DNA of 64,000 nucleotides from Variovorax saccharolyticus (GTDB lineage: Bacteria > Pseudomonadota > Gammaproteobacteria > Burkholderiales > Burkholderiaceae_C). Both the position numbers and the translations under genes were made by a program. Shown piece by piece: positions 15,969-24,626 of this stretch. The stretch spans positions 124,001 through 188,000 of the forward strand of contig NZ_JASZYT010000007.1 of the NCBI RefSeq assembly GCF_030316765.1, written 5' to 3'. Numbering within the stretch: the stretch's first letter is position 1; every line of letters begins with the position of its first letter. The notes under the pieces were generated by a model. It saw only the letters and a list, made by a program, of their open reading frames with translations. It did no database searches and had not been told where the DNA came from.

Positions 15969-16499
15969 TCAGTGGGCGGTGGCGAATGTCGGGCGCGGCG
16001 CGGCGCGGCGGAACAGCAGCACCAGCAGCAGCACCGAGAAGCCCGCGAACGCGATGAACGACCAGTTGGCGATCGACAGGCCGAGGAAGGTCCAGTCGAC
16101 CTGCGAGCAATCGCCGGCGCCGCGGAAGATCATCGGCAGCGCGCGCTGCAGCGGGAAGGTCTCGATCATTCCATAGATGTCGCGGCCGCAGGTGACGACT
16201 TCGGGCGGATACCACTGCAGCCAGCTCTGGCTGGCCGCCGTGTAGGCGCCGCCCAGCGCGGCCACCAGGGCCAGCAGCATGCCGGCGACGCGCAAGGCCT
16301 TGCCGCCGCTGGCGGCGCCCAGACCGGTGAAGACGGCCACCAGCACCAGCGCATAGCGTTGCACGACGCACATCGGGCAAGGCTCGAGGCCGACCACGTG
16401 TTGCAGGTACATGCCGAAGGCGAGCATCGCGATGCAGGCCAGGCAGATCAATGCCAGTGCACGCCGCGGCGCGCCGAAATACCAGTCGATCACATTCAA
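15969..16499 (-). CDS. dsbB: Disulfide bond formation protein DsbB
   Basis: A 176-residue inner-membrane quinone reductase that reoxidises DsbA. Four transmembrane segments are visible. The first periplasmic loop has the CPMC pair (C41, C44 in EPCPMCVVQRY) and the second has C104 (VVTCGRDIYG) and C131 (GAGDCSQVDW). The most likely start is TTG at 16499, which gives MNVIDWYFGAPRR, a usual DsbB opening, and overlaps the cysA stop as TTGA; no ATG is available. An upstream TTG at 16511 is possible. Downstream of cysA in what looks like the same transcript, hence possibly sulfur-regulated. Confidence 0.9.
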   Translation of the reverse strand: MNVIDWYFGAPRRALALICLACIAMLAFGMYLQHVVGLEPCPMCVVQRYALVLVAVFTGLGAASGGKALRVAGMLLALVAALGGAYTAASQSWLQWYPPEVVTCGRDIYGMIETFPLQRALPMIFRGAGDCSQVDWTFLGLSIANWSFIAFAGFSVLLLVLLFRRAAPRPTFATAH

Positions 16500-17590
16500 G
16501 GTGAAACCCAATCCTCTACGAACACCCTCGCCTTGCGCGGCGTGGCGACCACCTTGTCGCCTTCGTGCAATGCGAGGTCCCGGAACTGTTGCGCAGGGAG
16601 TTGCGCCTCGATGATGGTTCCGGAGCCCGGATTATCTGGATTCGATTCGACCGGTTCGAGTTCCAGCCGCGCGATCGGTCCCACCACGATGGCACGGGTC
16701 AGGGTCGCGACGATGCCGCTGGCGCCCGGGGCGTAGCGCTCGACGCCGAGGTCGTGCGGCCGCACATAGGCCAGCGCCTTGCCGTCGCGCAGGCCCTGCT
16801 GGTCGCGCGTATCCAGGCGGATGCCCTCGACCTGCACCTCGCCCTCGAGCGAGCGGCCGTGGAACAGGTTCACGTCGCCCAGGAAGCCGTAGACGAAGGG
16901 GCTGGCCGGGTGGTCCCACACCTGCTGCGGCGAGCCGACCTGCTCGATGCGGCCGCTGTTCATCAGCACCACGCGGTCGGCCACTTCGAGCGCTTCTTCC
17001 TGGTCGTGGGTGACGAAGATGCTGGTCACGTGCAGTTCGTCGTGCAGCCGGCGCAGCCAGCGGCGCAGTTCCTTGCGCACCTTGGCGTCGAGCGCGCCGA
17101 AGGGTTCGTCGAGCAGCAGCACCTTGGGCTCGACCGCCAGCGCCCGGGCCAGCGCGATGCGCTGGCGCTGGCCGCCCGACAGCTGCGACGGATAGCGGTC
17201 CGCGAGCCAGTCGAGCTGCACCAGCTTGAGCAGGTCGTGCACCTTGGCCTTGATCTGCGCCTCGCTCGGGCGCAGGCCGCGCGGCTTGACGCGCAGGCCG
17301 AAGGCGACGTTCTCGAACACCGTCATGTGGCGGAACAGCGCGTAGTGCTGGAACACGAAGCCGACCTGGCGCTCGCGCACATGGACGTCGGTGGTGTCCT
17401 CGCCCGAGAACAGGATGCTGCCGGCGCCCGCGGTCTCCAGGCCCGCGATGATGCGCAGCAAGGTGGTCTTGCCGCAGCCCGAGGGGCCCAGCAGCGCGAC
17501 CAGCTCGCCCGAGGCCACGTCCAGGCTGACATCGCGCAAGGCGTGGAAATCACCGAATTGCTTGCTGACGTTTCTGATTTCGATGCTCAT
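16496..17590 (-). CDS. cysA: Sulfate/thiosulfate ABC transporter ATPase CysA
   Basis: A 364-residue ATPase powering sulfate or thiosulfate import. Walker A GPSGCGKTTLLRIIAG, signature LSGGQRQRIALARAL, Walker B KVLLLDEPFGALD and the H-loop FVTHDQEEALEVAD are intact. The C-terminal 120 residues form the TOBE-like regulatory region typical of CysA. Third gene of cysT-cysW-cysA, all on the minus strand; cysW ends 12 bases upstream. The stop is overlapped by the dsbB start. Confidence 0.97.
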   Translation of the reverse strand: MSIEIRNVSKQFGDFHALRDVSLDVASGELVALLGPSGCGKTTLLRIIAGLETAGAGSILFSGEDTTDVHVRERQVGFVFQHYALFRHMTVFENVAFGLRVKPRGLRPSEAQIKAKVHDLLKLVQLDWLADRYPSQLSGGQRQRIALARALAVEPKVLLLDEPFGALDAKVRKELRRWLRRLHDELHVTSIFVTHDQEEALEVADRVVLMNSGRIEQVGSPQQVWDHPASPFVYGFLGDVNLFHGRSLEGEVQVEGIRLDTRDQQGLRDGKALAYVRPHDLGVERYAPGASGIVATLTRAIVVGPIARLELEPVESNPDNPGSGTIIEAQLPAQQFRDLALHEGDKVVATPRKARVFVEDWVSP

Positions 17591-17602
17591 GATTTCTCTT
17601 TC

Positions 17603-18499
17603 TCAGGTCGCCGGCGTCGGACGCTCGGGCGGCAGTTCGGCAATCGCCTTCATCTCGCGCTCGTGGCGCCACTCGATGACCGACTTGATCACCAGCGTGA
17701 CCAGCGCCAGGATGGCCAGCAGCGAAGCCACCGCAAAGGCGGCCACCGACTGGTATTCGTTGTAGAGCACTTCGACGTGCAGCGGCATGGTGTTGGTCTG
17801 GCCCCGGATGTGGCCCGACACCACCGACACCGCGCCGAACTCGCCCATGGCGCGCGCATTGCACAGGATCACCCCGTACAGCAGGCCCCACTTGATGTTG
17901 GGCAGGGTGACGCGCCAGAAGGTCTGCCAGCCGGTGGCGCCGAGCACGATCGCGGCCTGCTCCTCGTCGGTGCCCTGCGCCTGCATCAGCGGGATCAGTT
18001 CGCGCGCGATGAACGGGAAGGTCACGAACACGGTCGCCAGCACGATGCCGGGCACGGCGAAGATGATCTTGATGTCATGCGCCTGCAGCCAGGGTCCGAA
18101 CCAGCCCTGCGCGCCGAACACCAGCACGTAGATCAGGCCCGCCACCACCGGCGACACCGCGAACGGCAGGTCGACCAGGGTCGTGAGGATCGCCTTGCCG
18201 CGGAACTCGAACTTGGCGATGGCCCAGGCCGCCGCCACGCCGAAGACCAGGTTCAGCGGCACCGCGATCGCGGCCGTGAGCAGGGTCAGGCGGATCGCCG
18301 CCCAGGCGTCGGGCTCCTTGAGCGCCTCGAGGTAGGCCGTGAAGCCCTTGCGCAGCGCCTCGGCCGCGACCGCGGCCAGCGGCAGCACCAGGAACAGGAA
18401 CATGAAGACCAGCGCGATGCCGATCAGCGTGCGCCGGACCCAGGCCGACTCGGTGGTGCCGGCCTGCACGCGGCCGATGGTTTTCGAAGGTGCGTTCAT
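17603..18499 (-). CDS. cysW: Sulfate/thiosulfate ABC transporter permease CysW
   Basis: A 298-residue permease with six transmembrane segments, pairing with CysT in the sulfate importer. The EAA loop appears as EEQAAIVLGATGWQTFWRVT, and GALLYGVILCNARAMGEFGA-type sequence near residue 200 is characteristic of CysW. The N-terminal 25 residues are cytoplasmic (TIGRVQAGTTESAWVRRTLI). It is separated from cysT by three bases and from cysA by 12, so the three are one unit. Confidence 0.95.
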   Translation of the reverse strand: MNAPSKTIGRVQAGTTESAWVRRTLIGIALVFMFLFLVLPLAAVAAEALRKGFTAYLEALKEPDAWAAIRLTLLTAAIAVPLNLVFGVAAAWAIAKFEFRGKAILTTLVDLPFAVSPVVAGLIYVLVFGAQGWFGPWLQAHDIKIIFAVPGIVLATVFVTFPFIARELIPLMQAQGTDEEQAAIVLGATGWQTFWRVTLPNIKWGLLYGVILCNARAMGEFGAVSVVSGHIRGQTNTMPLHVEVLYNEYQSVAAFAVASLLAILALVTLVIKSVIEWRHEREMKAIAELPPERPTPAT

Positions 18500-18502
18500 G
18501 GT

Positions 18503-19390
18503 TCAAGCCTCCGAACGGCGCCGCTTCCACCCCTGCAGGCCATTGATGACCAGCAGCAGCACGAAGGAAATGACCAGCATCACCAGCGCCACCGCAGTGG
18601 CGCCCGCGTAGTCGTACTGCTCGAGCTTGCCGATGATGATCAGCGGCGTGATCTCCGAGATCATCGGCATGTTGCCGGCGATGAAGATCACCGAGCCGTA
18701 CTCGCCGATCGCCCGCGCGAAGGCCATCGCGAAGCCGGTCAGCAGCGCCGGCATGATCGACGGCAGGATCACCTTGGTGAAGGTCTGCAAGCGCGTCGCC
18801 CCGAGACTGGTCGCGGCCTCTTCGAGCTCTTTCTCGGTGTCCTCGAGCACCGGCTGCACCGTGCGCACCACGAAGGGCAGGCCGATGAAGATCAGCGCGA
18901 TCACCACGCCCGCGGGCGTGAAGGCCAGCTTGATGCCGAGCGGCTCCAGGAACTGGCCGACCCAGCCATTGCCGGCCAGCAGCGCGGTCAGCGAGATGCC
19001 GGCCACGGCGGTCGGCAGGGCGAAGGGCAGATCGACCAGCGCATCGACGATCCGCTTGCCTGGGAACTTGTAGCGCACCAGCACCCAGGCCACGAGCAGC
19101 CCGAACACCAGGTTGACCAGCGCCGCGAGCAGCGAGGCGCCGAAGGTCAGCCGGTACGAGGCCATCACGCGCGGCGAGGTCACCGCCACCCAGAACTGAT
19201 CCCAGCTCATCGTGAAGGTCTTGAAGACCAGCGCCGACAGCGGGATCAGCACGATCAGACTCAGGTAGAGCACGGCGTAGCCGAGCGTGAGGTGAAAGCC
19301 CGGCAGCACGCGACGCGACACGCCGCGGCTCGCGCCAGACGCAAGCGGCGCTGCCGCGGACGGCAGCGCCGATGTAGCGGCACCGCTCAT
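18503..19390 (-). CDS. cysT: Sulfate/thiosulfate ABC transporter permease CysT
   Basis: A 295-residue permease (also called CysU). The N-terminal 28 residues are Ala/Ser-rich, followed by RRVLPGFHLTLGYAVLYLSL, the usual first membrane segment. The EAA loop reads EEAATSLGATRLQTFTKVIL. The last segment ends in LVINGLQGWKRRRSEA. It lies 85 bases downstream of the sulfate-binding protein gene on the same strand; the set sbp-cysT-cysW-cysA makes a complete importer. Confidence 0.95.
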   Translation of the reverse strand: MSGAATSALPSAAAPLASGASRGVSRRVLPGFHLTLGYAVLYLSLIVLIPLSALVFKTFTMSWDQFWVAVTSPRVMASYRLTFGASLLAALVNLVFGLLVAWVLVRYKFPGKRIVDALVDLPFALPTAVAGISLTALLAGNGWVGQFLEPLGIKLAFTPAGVVIALIFIGLPFVVRTVQPVLEDTEKELEEAATSLGATRLQTFTKVILPSIMPALLTGFAMAFARAIGEYGSVIFIAGNMPMISEITPLIIIGKLEQYDYAGATAVALVMLVISFVLLLVINGLQGWKRRRSEA

Positions 19391-19475
19391 CGTGCCCCCA
19401 CGCTCAGCGCTGGCGCGTCATCGCTGCCCCCCGAGGGGGCGTTCGCTCGCTTGAAGCGGTTCTGCGCCGAGCTCA

Positions 19476-20474
19476 TTACTTGGCGCCGGGCGTGTAGAGC
19501 TTGTCGAACTGGCCGCCGTCGTTGAAGTGCACCTTCTGCGCTTCGCCCAGGCTGCCGAACAGTTCCTGCACCGTGAACAGCTGCAGCGGCTTGAAGGTCG
19601 CGGCGTTCTTCTTGAGCACCGCCTCGGAACGCGGGCGCAGCGCATGCTTGGCGGCGATCTCCTGCGCTTCTTCCGAATAGAGGTAGTCGAGGTAGGCCTT
19701 GGCGAGTTCGCCGGTGCCCTTCTTGTTGACCGTGCGCTCGACGATCGCAACCGGGTTCTCGGCCAGGATGCTGATCGACGGGTACACCGCGTCGACCTTG
19801 CCCGAGCCGAACTCGCGATCGATCGACACCACTTCGGATTCGAAGGTGATCAGCACGTCGCCGATGTTGCGCTGCAGGAAGGCGGTGGTGGCATCGCGGC
19901 CGCCGCGCGCCAGGATCGGCACGTTCTTGAACAGCTTGCCGACGAACTCGGCCGCCTGGGCATCGGTGCCGCCCTTCTTCTTCACGTAGCCCCAGGCCGC
20001 CAGGTAGGCGTAGCGCCCGTTGCCGCCGGTCTTCGGGTTCACGACCACGACCTGGACGCCGGGCTTGATCAGGTCGTCCCAGTCCTTGATGCCCTTCGGG
20101 TTGCCGTTGCGGGTCAGGAACAGCATCGTCGAAGTGGTCGGCGAGGCGTTGTACGGGAAGCGCTTGGGCCAGTCCTTGGCAACCACGCCGGCATTGGCCA
20201 GGAAGTCGATGTCGGTCGAGGTGTTCATGGTCACGACGTCGGCGTCGAGGCCGTCGGCCACCGCCCGCGCCTGGGCGCTGGAGCCGCCGTGCGACTGGTC
20301 GATCTTGACCTCCTTGCCGGTGGTCTTCTTGTAGTTGGCAACGAAGGCGGCGTTGTAATCCTTGTAGAACTCGCGCGCCACGTCGTACGAGGCGTTGAGC
20401 AGGGTCTGGGCCGACGCGGCCCCGCTGGCGGCGAGCACCAGCGTGCCGATGAGAGTCTTGATTCTGGAGGTCAT
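19476..20474 (-). CDS. sbp: Periplasmic sulfate-binding protein
   Basis: A 332-residue periplasmic receptor for sulfate, feeding CysTWA. The Sec signal is MTSRIKTLIGTLVLAASGAA ending in SAQ. Family hallmarks include LLNASYDVAREFYKDYN, the ligand-loop DQSHGGSSAQARAV and RNIGDVLITFESEV. The ATG at 20474 overlaps the stop of the upstream hydrolase gene as ATGA, an unusual coupling. A second paralogue with a Tat-like signal lies at 29507-30532. Confidence 0.95.
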   Translation of the reverse strand: MTSRIKTLIGTLVLAASGAASAQTLLNASYDVAREFYKDYNAAFVANYKKTTGKEVKIDQSHGGSSAQARAVADGLDADVVTMNTSTDIDFLANAGVVAKDWPKRFPYNASPTTSTMLFLTRNGNPKGIKDWDDLIKPGVQVVVVNPKTGGNGRYAYLAAWGYVKKKGGTDAQAAEFVGKLFKNVPILARGGRDATTAFLQRNIGDVLITFESEVVSIDREFGSGKVDAVYPSISILAENPVAIVERTVNKKGTGELAKAYLDYLYSEEAQEIAAKHALRPRSEAVLKKNAATFKPLQLFTVQELFGSLGEAQKVHFNDGGQFDKLYTPGAK

Positions 20475-21049
20475 AGGGTTGCCAAAGGTACGAAATCTTG
20501 ACGGCCGGCCATCAGCGTGGTCGGCTCGTCGGTCAGCGATTGGAGCAGTGCAAGGCCCAGCGGCCAGTCGCCATGTCCGGATTCGATGTTGATGTGGCCG
20601 GCATTCTGCATCCGAACGAATTCGCTGCCCCAGGCGCGGGCATAGGCGCCGGCCAGCCGGACCGGGCAGAAGGGATCGTTGCTGCTCGCCACCACGATGC
20701 TGCGGTACGGCAGGCGGCCGAAGGGCACCGGAGCGAAATCGCTCAGGACGGCGCGCCGCTCGGGGTCCGCGGGCGCCACCAGCAAGGCGCCGCTGATGCG
20801 CGCGGCGGCGGCTTCCGACAGGTGCGTGGTCGCGATGCAGCCCAGGCTGTGGGCGGCGATCACCACCGGGCCCGGGCTTTCGAGCACCAGCTTTTCCAGC
20901 GCCGCGACCCAGGCCGCCCGGCTCGGCGTGATCCAGTCGTCCTGCACCACCCGCACTGCGCCCTGCATGCGCTCGGCCCACAGGCTCTGCCAATGACCCG
21001 GCCCGGAATCGCGCCAGCCCGGCACGATGATGATGGTCGCCTTGCTCAT
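20471..21049 (-). CDS. RBBP9/YdeN-type alpha/beta hydrolase
   Basis: A 192-residue serine hydrolase of the RBBP9/YdeN group. The opening TIIIVPGWRDSGPGHWQSLW is diagnostic, the nucleophile lies in IAAHSLGCIAT, an acid in ASSNDPFCP and the histidine in HINIESGHGDWP. Substrates of the group are mostly unknown. The start ATG at 21049 precedes MSKATIII. The gene overlaps sbp by four bases and lies upstream of it on the same strand, suggesting that it is expressed with sulfate uptake. Confidence 0.88.
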   Translation of the reverse strand: MSKATIIIVPGWRDSGPGHWQSLWAERMQGAVRVVQDDWITPSRAAWVAALEKLVLESPGPVVIAAHSLGCIATTHLSEAAAARISGALLVAPADPERRAVLSDFAPVPFGRLPYRSIVVASSNDPFCPVRLAGAYARAWGSEFVRMQNAGHINIESGHGDWPLGLALLQSLTDEPTTLMAGRQDFVPLATL

Positions 21050-21212
21050 GCGCGGCTCGCGGTTCGGATCGGCAGCAGCTTGCCGGCGCGGCGACCGGAA
21101 ATCGCCGGCTGGCAGAGGGTGATGCGGTTCATGGCCGCCATTTTGCAAACCAACGCTTAATCGGCAAACGAATATCTACTTGTTTGAATATGAGCTTTTC
21201 GACATAAGCAGC

Positions 21213-22130
21213 CTATTCCGCCAGGTGATGCGGCTCGGCGCCGTCGAGGTTCTCGACCAGGAAGTCGATCAGGCGGCGCACCGCCGGCACCAGGGCGCGA
21301 CGCGCCGGGAACACCGCGTGGCAGATGCCTGGCGCCGGCCCCCAGCCGGGCAGCACTTCCACCAGCTTGCCGGCGTTGATCTCCCGGCGGCACATGTAGT
21401 CCGGCAGCACCGAGGCGCCAACCCCCTGCACCACCGCGAACTTGAGCGTCAGCAGGTCGTCGGCGACATAGCGCGGCGTGTGGGCATGGACGATCACCTT
21501 GCCGCCCGCGCCTTCGAGCCTGAAGCTGGCGCGGCCGTCGCCGGTCGACATCGCCACCGTGTCGAGCTGGCCGAGATCGGCCGGCGTCGAAACCGGGCCC
21601 TGGCGCTCGAGCAATTCCGGGCTGGCCACCAGGATGCCGCGGCTGTCGCCGAAATTCCTGGCCACCAAGGTGGCGCTGTCCTCGATCGTCGGGCGCACGC
21701 GCAGGGCCACGTCGACGCCCTCCTCGACCGGGTCGACCGGCCGGTTCAGCACCCGCATCTCGACCCGGACCTGCGGATAGCGGCGCATGAACTCGGGCAG
21801 CAAGGGCCCGACGCTGCTGTGCGCCAGCGTCACGGGGCAGCTCAATCGCACCGTGCCGCTGGGCTCGGTCTGGATCTGCGCCACCGCCTCGGACGCCGCC
21901 TGCGCGGCATCGCGCATCGCCGCGCAGTGCTTGAGGTAGATCTCGCCGGCGGGCGTCAGCGACAGCCGCCTCGTGCTGCGCTGCATCAGCTGGACGCCGA
22001 GCTGGGCCTCGAGGTCGGCGACCCGCCGCGAGAGCCGCGACTTGGGAATCCCGAGCGCCCGACTGGCGGCAGCGAAACCGCCACGCTCGGCGACCTCGGC
22101 AAAAAACACCATGTCGTTGAGGTCCTGCAT
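21213..22130 (-). CDS. LysR-family transcriptional regulator
   Basis: A 305-residue LysR-type regulator. Residues 1-60 hold the winged HTH: MVFFAEVAERGGFAAASRAL then GIPKSRLSRRVADLEAQLGV. The C-terminal effector domain starts near residue 90 (GTVRLSCPVTLAHSSVGPLL). The subfamily resembles regulators of quinone or azoreductase genes. It is divergent from azoR across 128 bases, the typical LysR arrangement, so it probably controls azoR and itself. Confidence 0.92.
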   Translation of the reverse strand: MQDLNDMVFFAEVAERGGFAAASRALGIPKSRLSRRVADLEAQLGVQLMQRSTRRLSLTPAGEIYLKHCAAMRDAAQAASEAVAQIQTEPSGTVRLSCPVTLAHSSVGPLLPEFMRRYPQVRVEMRVLNRPVDPVEEGVDVALRVRPTIEDSATLVARNFGDSRGILVASPELLERQGPVSTPADLGQLDTVAMSTGDGRASFRLEGAGGKVIVHAHTPRYVADDLLTLKFAVVQGVGASVLPDYMCRREINAGKLVEVLPGWGPAPGICHAVFPARRALVPAVRRLIDFLVENLDGAEPHHLAE

Positions 22131-22258
22131 GAGTCACTGTCCTATATTTGGAACGAACTAAGCCATTTTTGCAGACTTATCAATCAATCGCTACAAAAAT
22201 AGAATTCATCCCACGCCGACCGATTCCAGTGCCGGCGCTTTCAAAGAAAGCAATGATC
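22131..22258. promoter_or_regulatory. Divergent lysR/azoR control region
   Basis: AT-rich gap between the two divergent genes. ATTTTTG at 22165-22171 and CAAAAAT at 22194-22200 form a 7-bp inverted repeat 22 bases apart, and other T-N11-A pairs occur. It is the likely binding region of the LysR protein. Confidence 0.45.
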
Positions 22259-22909
22259 ATGAAACTCCTGCACGTCGATTCCAGCGTCCTCGGAGGCAAC
22301 TCCGTCTCCCGCCAGCTCACCGCCGAAATCGTGGCCGACTGGCGCAACGCCCACCCGAACACGAGCGTCGAATACCTCGACCTCGCGGTGGACACCCCGA
22401 ACCATTTCAGCGCCGACGCCCTCGGCATCAAGGTCGGCGTCCAGGCCGAACCGACCGAAGCACAGCGCCGCGAGAACGAGGTCTCCGAGCGCCTGGTGAC
22501 GCAATTCCTGGCTGCCGACGTGATCGTCGTCGGCGCACCGCTCTACAACTTCACGGTGCCGACCCAGCTCAAGGCATGGATCGACCGCCTGGCACAAGCC
22601 GGCCGCACCTTCAAGTACACCGACAAGGGCCCGGTCGGCCTGGCCGGCGGCAAGACCGTGATCGTCGCCTCGACCCGTGGCGGCCTGTACTCGACCAGCG
22701 AAGGCGGCCAGGCGATGGAGCACCAGGAGAGCTACCTGAAGGTGATCTTCGGCTTCTTCGGCATCACCGATGTGCGCTTCGTGCGCGCCGAAGGCGTCGG
22801 CATGGGCGATGCGGCCAAGGCTGCCGCGCTGAGCGCCGCCCGGGCCGACATCGCAGTCGCGACCGCCGGCAAGGCGGCCAACCAGGACCAGGCTGCCCTG
22901 GCGGCCTGA
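22259..22909 (+). CDS. azoR: FMN-dependent NADH-azoreductase
   Basis: A 216-residue flavodoxin-fold quinone/azo reductase using FMN and NADH. The FMN-binding start MKLLHVDSSVLGGNSVSRQL and GAPLYNFTVPTQLKAWIDR are diagnostic of AzoR. GGLYSTSEGGQAMEHQ matches the region near the flavin. The ATG at 22259 is preferred on homology; an ATG two codons upstream (22253) also follows the purine-rich AAAGAAAG. Family members reduce quinones and azo compounds and protect against thiol stress. Divergent from a LysR regulator. Confidence 0.93.
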   Translation: MKLLHVDSSVLGGNSVSRQLTAEIVADWRNAHPNTSVEYLDLAVDTPNHFSADALGIKVGVQAEPTEAQRRENEVSERLVTQFLAADVIVVGAPLYNFTVPTQLKAWIDRLAQAGRTFKYTDKGPVGLAGGKTVIVASTRGGLYSTSEGGQAMEHQESYLKVIFGFFGITDVRFVRAEGVGMGDAAKAAALSAARADIAVATAGKAANQDQAALAA

Positions 22910-22942
22910 TCCCGAACCGGACGCAGCGCGCGTCCAGGCCTT

Positions 22943-22979
22943 GAAAGGGGCGGTCCGCATCGAGCGGGCCGCCCCTTTC
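22943..22979. terminator. Bidirectional terminator between azoR and the FMN reductase gene
   Basis: GAAAGGGGCGG at 22943-22953 and CCGCCCCTTTC at 22969-22979 are exact complements with a 15-base loop that can pair further. The A/T ends on each side fit a terminator serving both convergent genes. Confidence 0.7.
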
Positions 22980-22985
22980 GCGTTC

Positions 22986-23540
22986 TCACTTGCCGCTGTG
23001 GGTCTTGATCCAGGCGACGTACTTGTCGACCCAGCCCTGCAGGAACTGCTTGCTGCCCTCGGCAATGTGGCCCTTGTCGTCGAACATGCCCTCCTTGTTC
23101 TGGATGTAGACCTCGGGCTGGGCGAGCGTCGGCATGTCGAGATAGGCCAGGATCGGGCGCAGGTGCTGCTGCGCCGCCGCGGTGCCGATCGGCCCCACCG
23201 AGACGCCCACCACACCGGCCGGCTTGCCGGCCCAGGCGCTCTGGCCATAGGGCCGGGAGGCGTTGTCGAGCGCGTTCTTGAGCACGCCCGGAATCGAGCG
23301 GTTGTATTCGGCCGTGACGAACAGCACGCCGTCGGCAGCCGCGATCTCGGTCTTCAGGCGCCGCACGGAGGGAGCCTGATTGCCGTCGTCGTCCTGGTTG
23401 TAGAGCGGCAGGTCGTCGATGCGCACATGCTCGAAGGTGAAATCCTCCGGTGCGAGGTGGGCGATCGCGAGCGCGAGCTTGCGGTTCAGCGAATCCTTGC
23501 GCAGGCTGCCGATGACGACGGCAATCTTTTTCTGGGCCAT
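22986..23540 (-). CDS. NADPH-dependent FMN reductase family protein (ChrR-like)
   Basis: A 184-residue flavodoxin-like NAD(P)H oxidoreductase. The phosphate-binding loop is GSLRKDSLNRKLALAI, and TAEYNRSIPGVLKNALDNAS matches the family signature that lines the flavin. Relatives reduce quinones and chromate. The ATG at 23540 is followed by AQKKIAVVIGS. It is convergent with azoR and separated from the upstream cysE-like gene by 42 bases on the same strand. Confidence 0.9.
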   Translation of the reverse strand: MAQKKIAVVIGSLRKDSLNRKLALAIAHLAPEDFTFEHVRIDDLPLYNQDDDGNQAPSVRRLKTEIAAADGVLFVTAEYNRSIPGVLKNALDNASRPYGQSAWAGKPAGVVGVSVGPIGTAAAQQHLRPILAYLDMPTLAQPEVYIQNKEGMFDDKGHIAEGSKQFLQGWVDKYVAWIKTHSGK

Positions 23541-23582
23541 GAAGACTCCTTGGGACGGGTTGAGGATGAGAAGGACGATAGC

Positions 23583-24497
23583 TCAGGCGCGCTGCCGCTG
23601 CGGCGCGTTCTGCAGGCTGGCCTGCGACACGTTCGCACCGGGCGGCACATCGTCGGTGATCCAGACGTTGCCGCCGATGGTCGCTCCCTTGCCCAGCCTG
23701 ACGCGCCCGAGGATGGTCGCGCCGGCGTAGATCACGACATCGTCCTCGACCACCGGGTGCCGTGGCAGGCCCTTCTGCAGGTTGCCCTCGGTGTCGGTCG
23801 GAAAGCGCTTGGCGCCCAGCGTGACCGCCTGGTAGATGCGCACCCGCTTGCCGATCACGGCCGTCTCGCCGATCACCACGCCGGTGCCGTGGTCGATGAA
23901 GAAGCCGGCGTCGATGCGTGCGCCCGGGTGGATGTCGATGCCGGTCTGGGAGTGCGCCAGTTCGGCCGCGATGCGCGCCAGCAGCGGCAGCCCCAGCCCA
24001 TAGAGCTGATGCGCCAGACGGTGATGGATCATCGCCAGGATCCCCGGATAGCACAGCAGCACCTCGTCGACGCTGCGCGCCGCGGGGTCGCCCTGGAAGG
24101 CGGCCAGCACGTCGCCGTCGAGCAGGCGCCGGATGCCCGGCAGTGCAACGGCGAACTCGCGCACCGCACTGCCGGCCTGGGCGTCGATATCCTCGGCCGC
24201 GCGCGGCTCGTGGCGCGCCGTGTAGCGCAGTTCGAGCCGCGCCTGGTTCAGCAGCGAATGCAGGGCGGTGTCGAGGGTGTAGCCGACATAGAAATCCTCG
24301 CTCTCGTGGCGCAGTTCCGGCGGGCCCAGGCGCATCGGGAACAGCGCCCCCTTGAGCGACTCGACGATCTCGGCGACCGCTTCGCGCGACGGAAACTCGC
24401 GGCTGCCGGGTTCGCGCGAACGCCGCTGCGAATCGCGCCATTCATCGCGCGCCTCGTGCAGCGCGCTGACGATGTCGCCGACATCGAATAAGGACAT
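23583..24497 (-). CDS. Serine O-acetyltransferase (EpsC/CysE type)
   Basis: A 304-residue serine acetyltransferase, first step of cysteine synthesis from serine and acetyl-CoA. The C-terminal left-handed beta-helix shows hexapeptide repeats: HSQTGIDIHPGARID, HGTGVVIGETAVIGKRVRIY and LPRHPVVEDDVVIYAGATIL. The catalytic histidine is in FFIDHGTGV. The N-terminal extension of about 130 residues marks the EpsC subgroup rather than the E. coli-type CysE. The ATG at 24497 has GGAG upstream. It follows a leader with hairpins and lies downstream of the ssu genes, which fits cysteine supply. Confidence 0.93.
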   Translation of the reverse strand: MSLFDVGDIVSALHEARDEWRDSQRRSREPGSREFPSREAVAEIVESLKGALFPMRLGPPELRHESEDFYVGYTLDTALHSLLNQARLELRYTARHEPRAAEDIDAQAGSAVREFAVALPGIRRLLDGDVLAAFQGDPAARSVDEVLLCYPGILAMIHHRLAHQLYGLGLPLLARIAAELAHSQTGIDIHPGARIDAGFFIDHGTGVVIGETAVIGKRVRIYQAVTLGAKRFPTDTEGNLQKGLPRHPVVEDDVVIYAGATILGRVRLGKGATIGGNVWITDDVPPGANVSQASLQNAPQRQRA

Positions 24498-24523
24498 GCG
24501 AACTCCTCCAGTCGTGGGGCATC

Positions 24524-24590
24524 GACGATGCACCATCGCGCAAGACCCCACGACCTGCGGGTCTTGTCGCTCGGAACGTTCTCCGAGCGA
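24524..24590 (-). promoter_or_regulatory. Consecutive stem-loops in the leader of the serine acetyltransferase gene
   Basis: Two clear hairpins lie side by side in the 129 bases before the start: TCGCTCGGA-ACGTTC-TCCGAGCGA at 24567-24590 and CAAGACCC...GGGTCTTG at 24541-24566. A shorter CGATG/CATCG pair follows near 24524. No U-run marks them as terminators; they may separate the ssu transcript from this gene or regulate it. Confidence 0.5.
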
Positions 24591-24626
24591 GACCGCCGCG
24601 GGCGCAGTGCCTTCGAGGAGCAAAGT

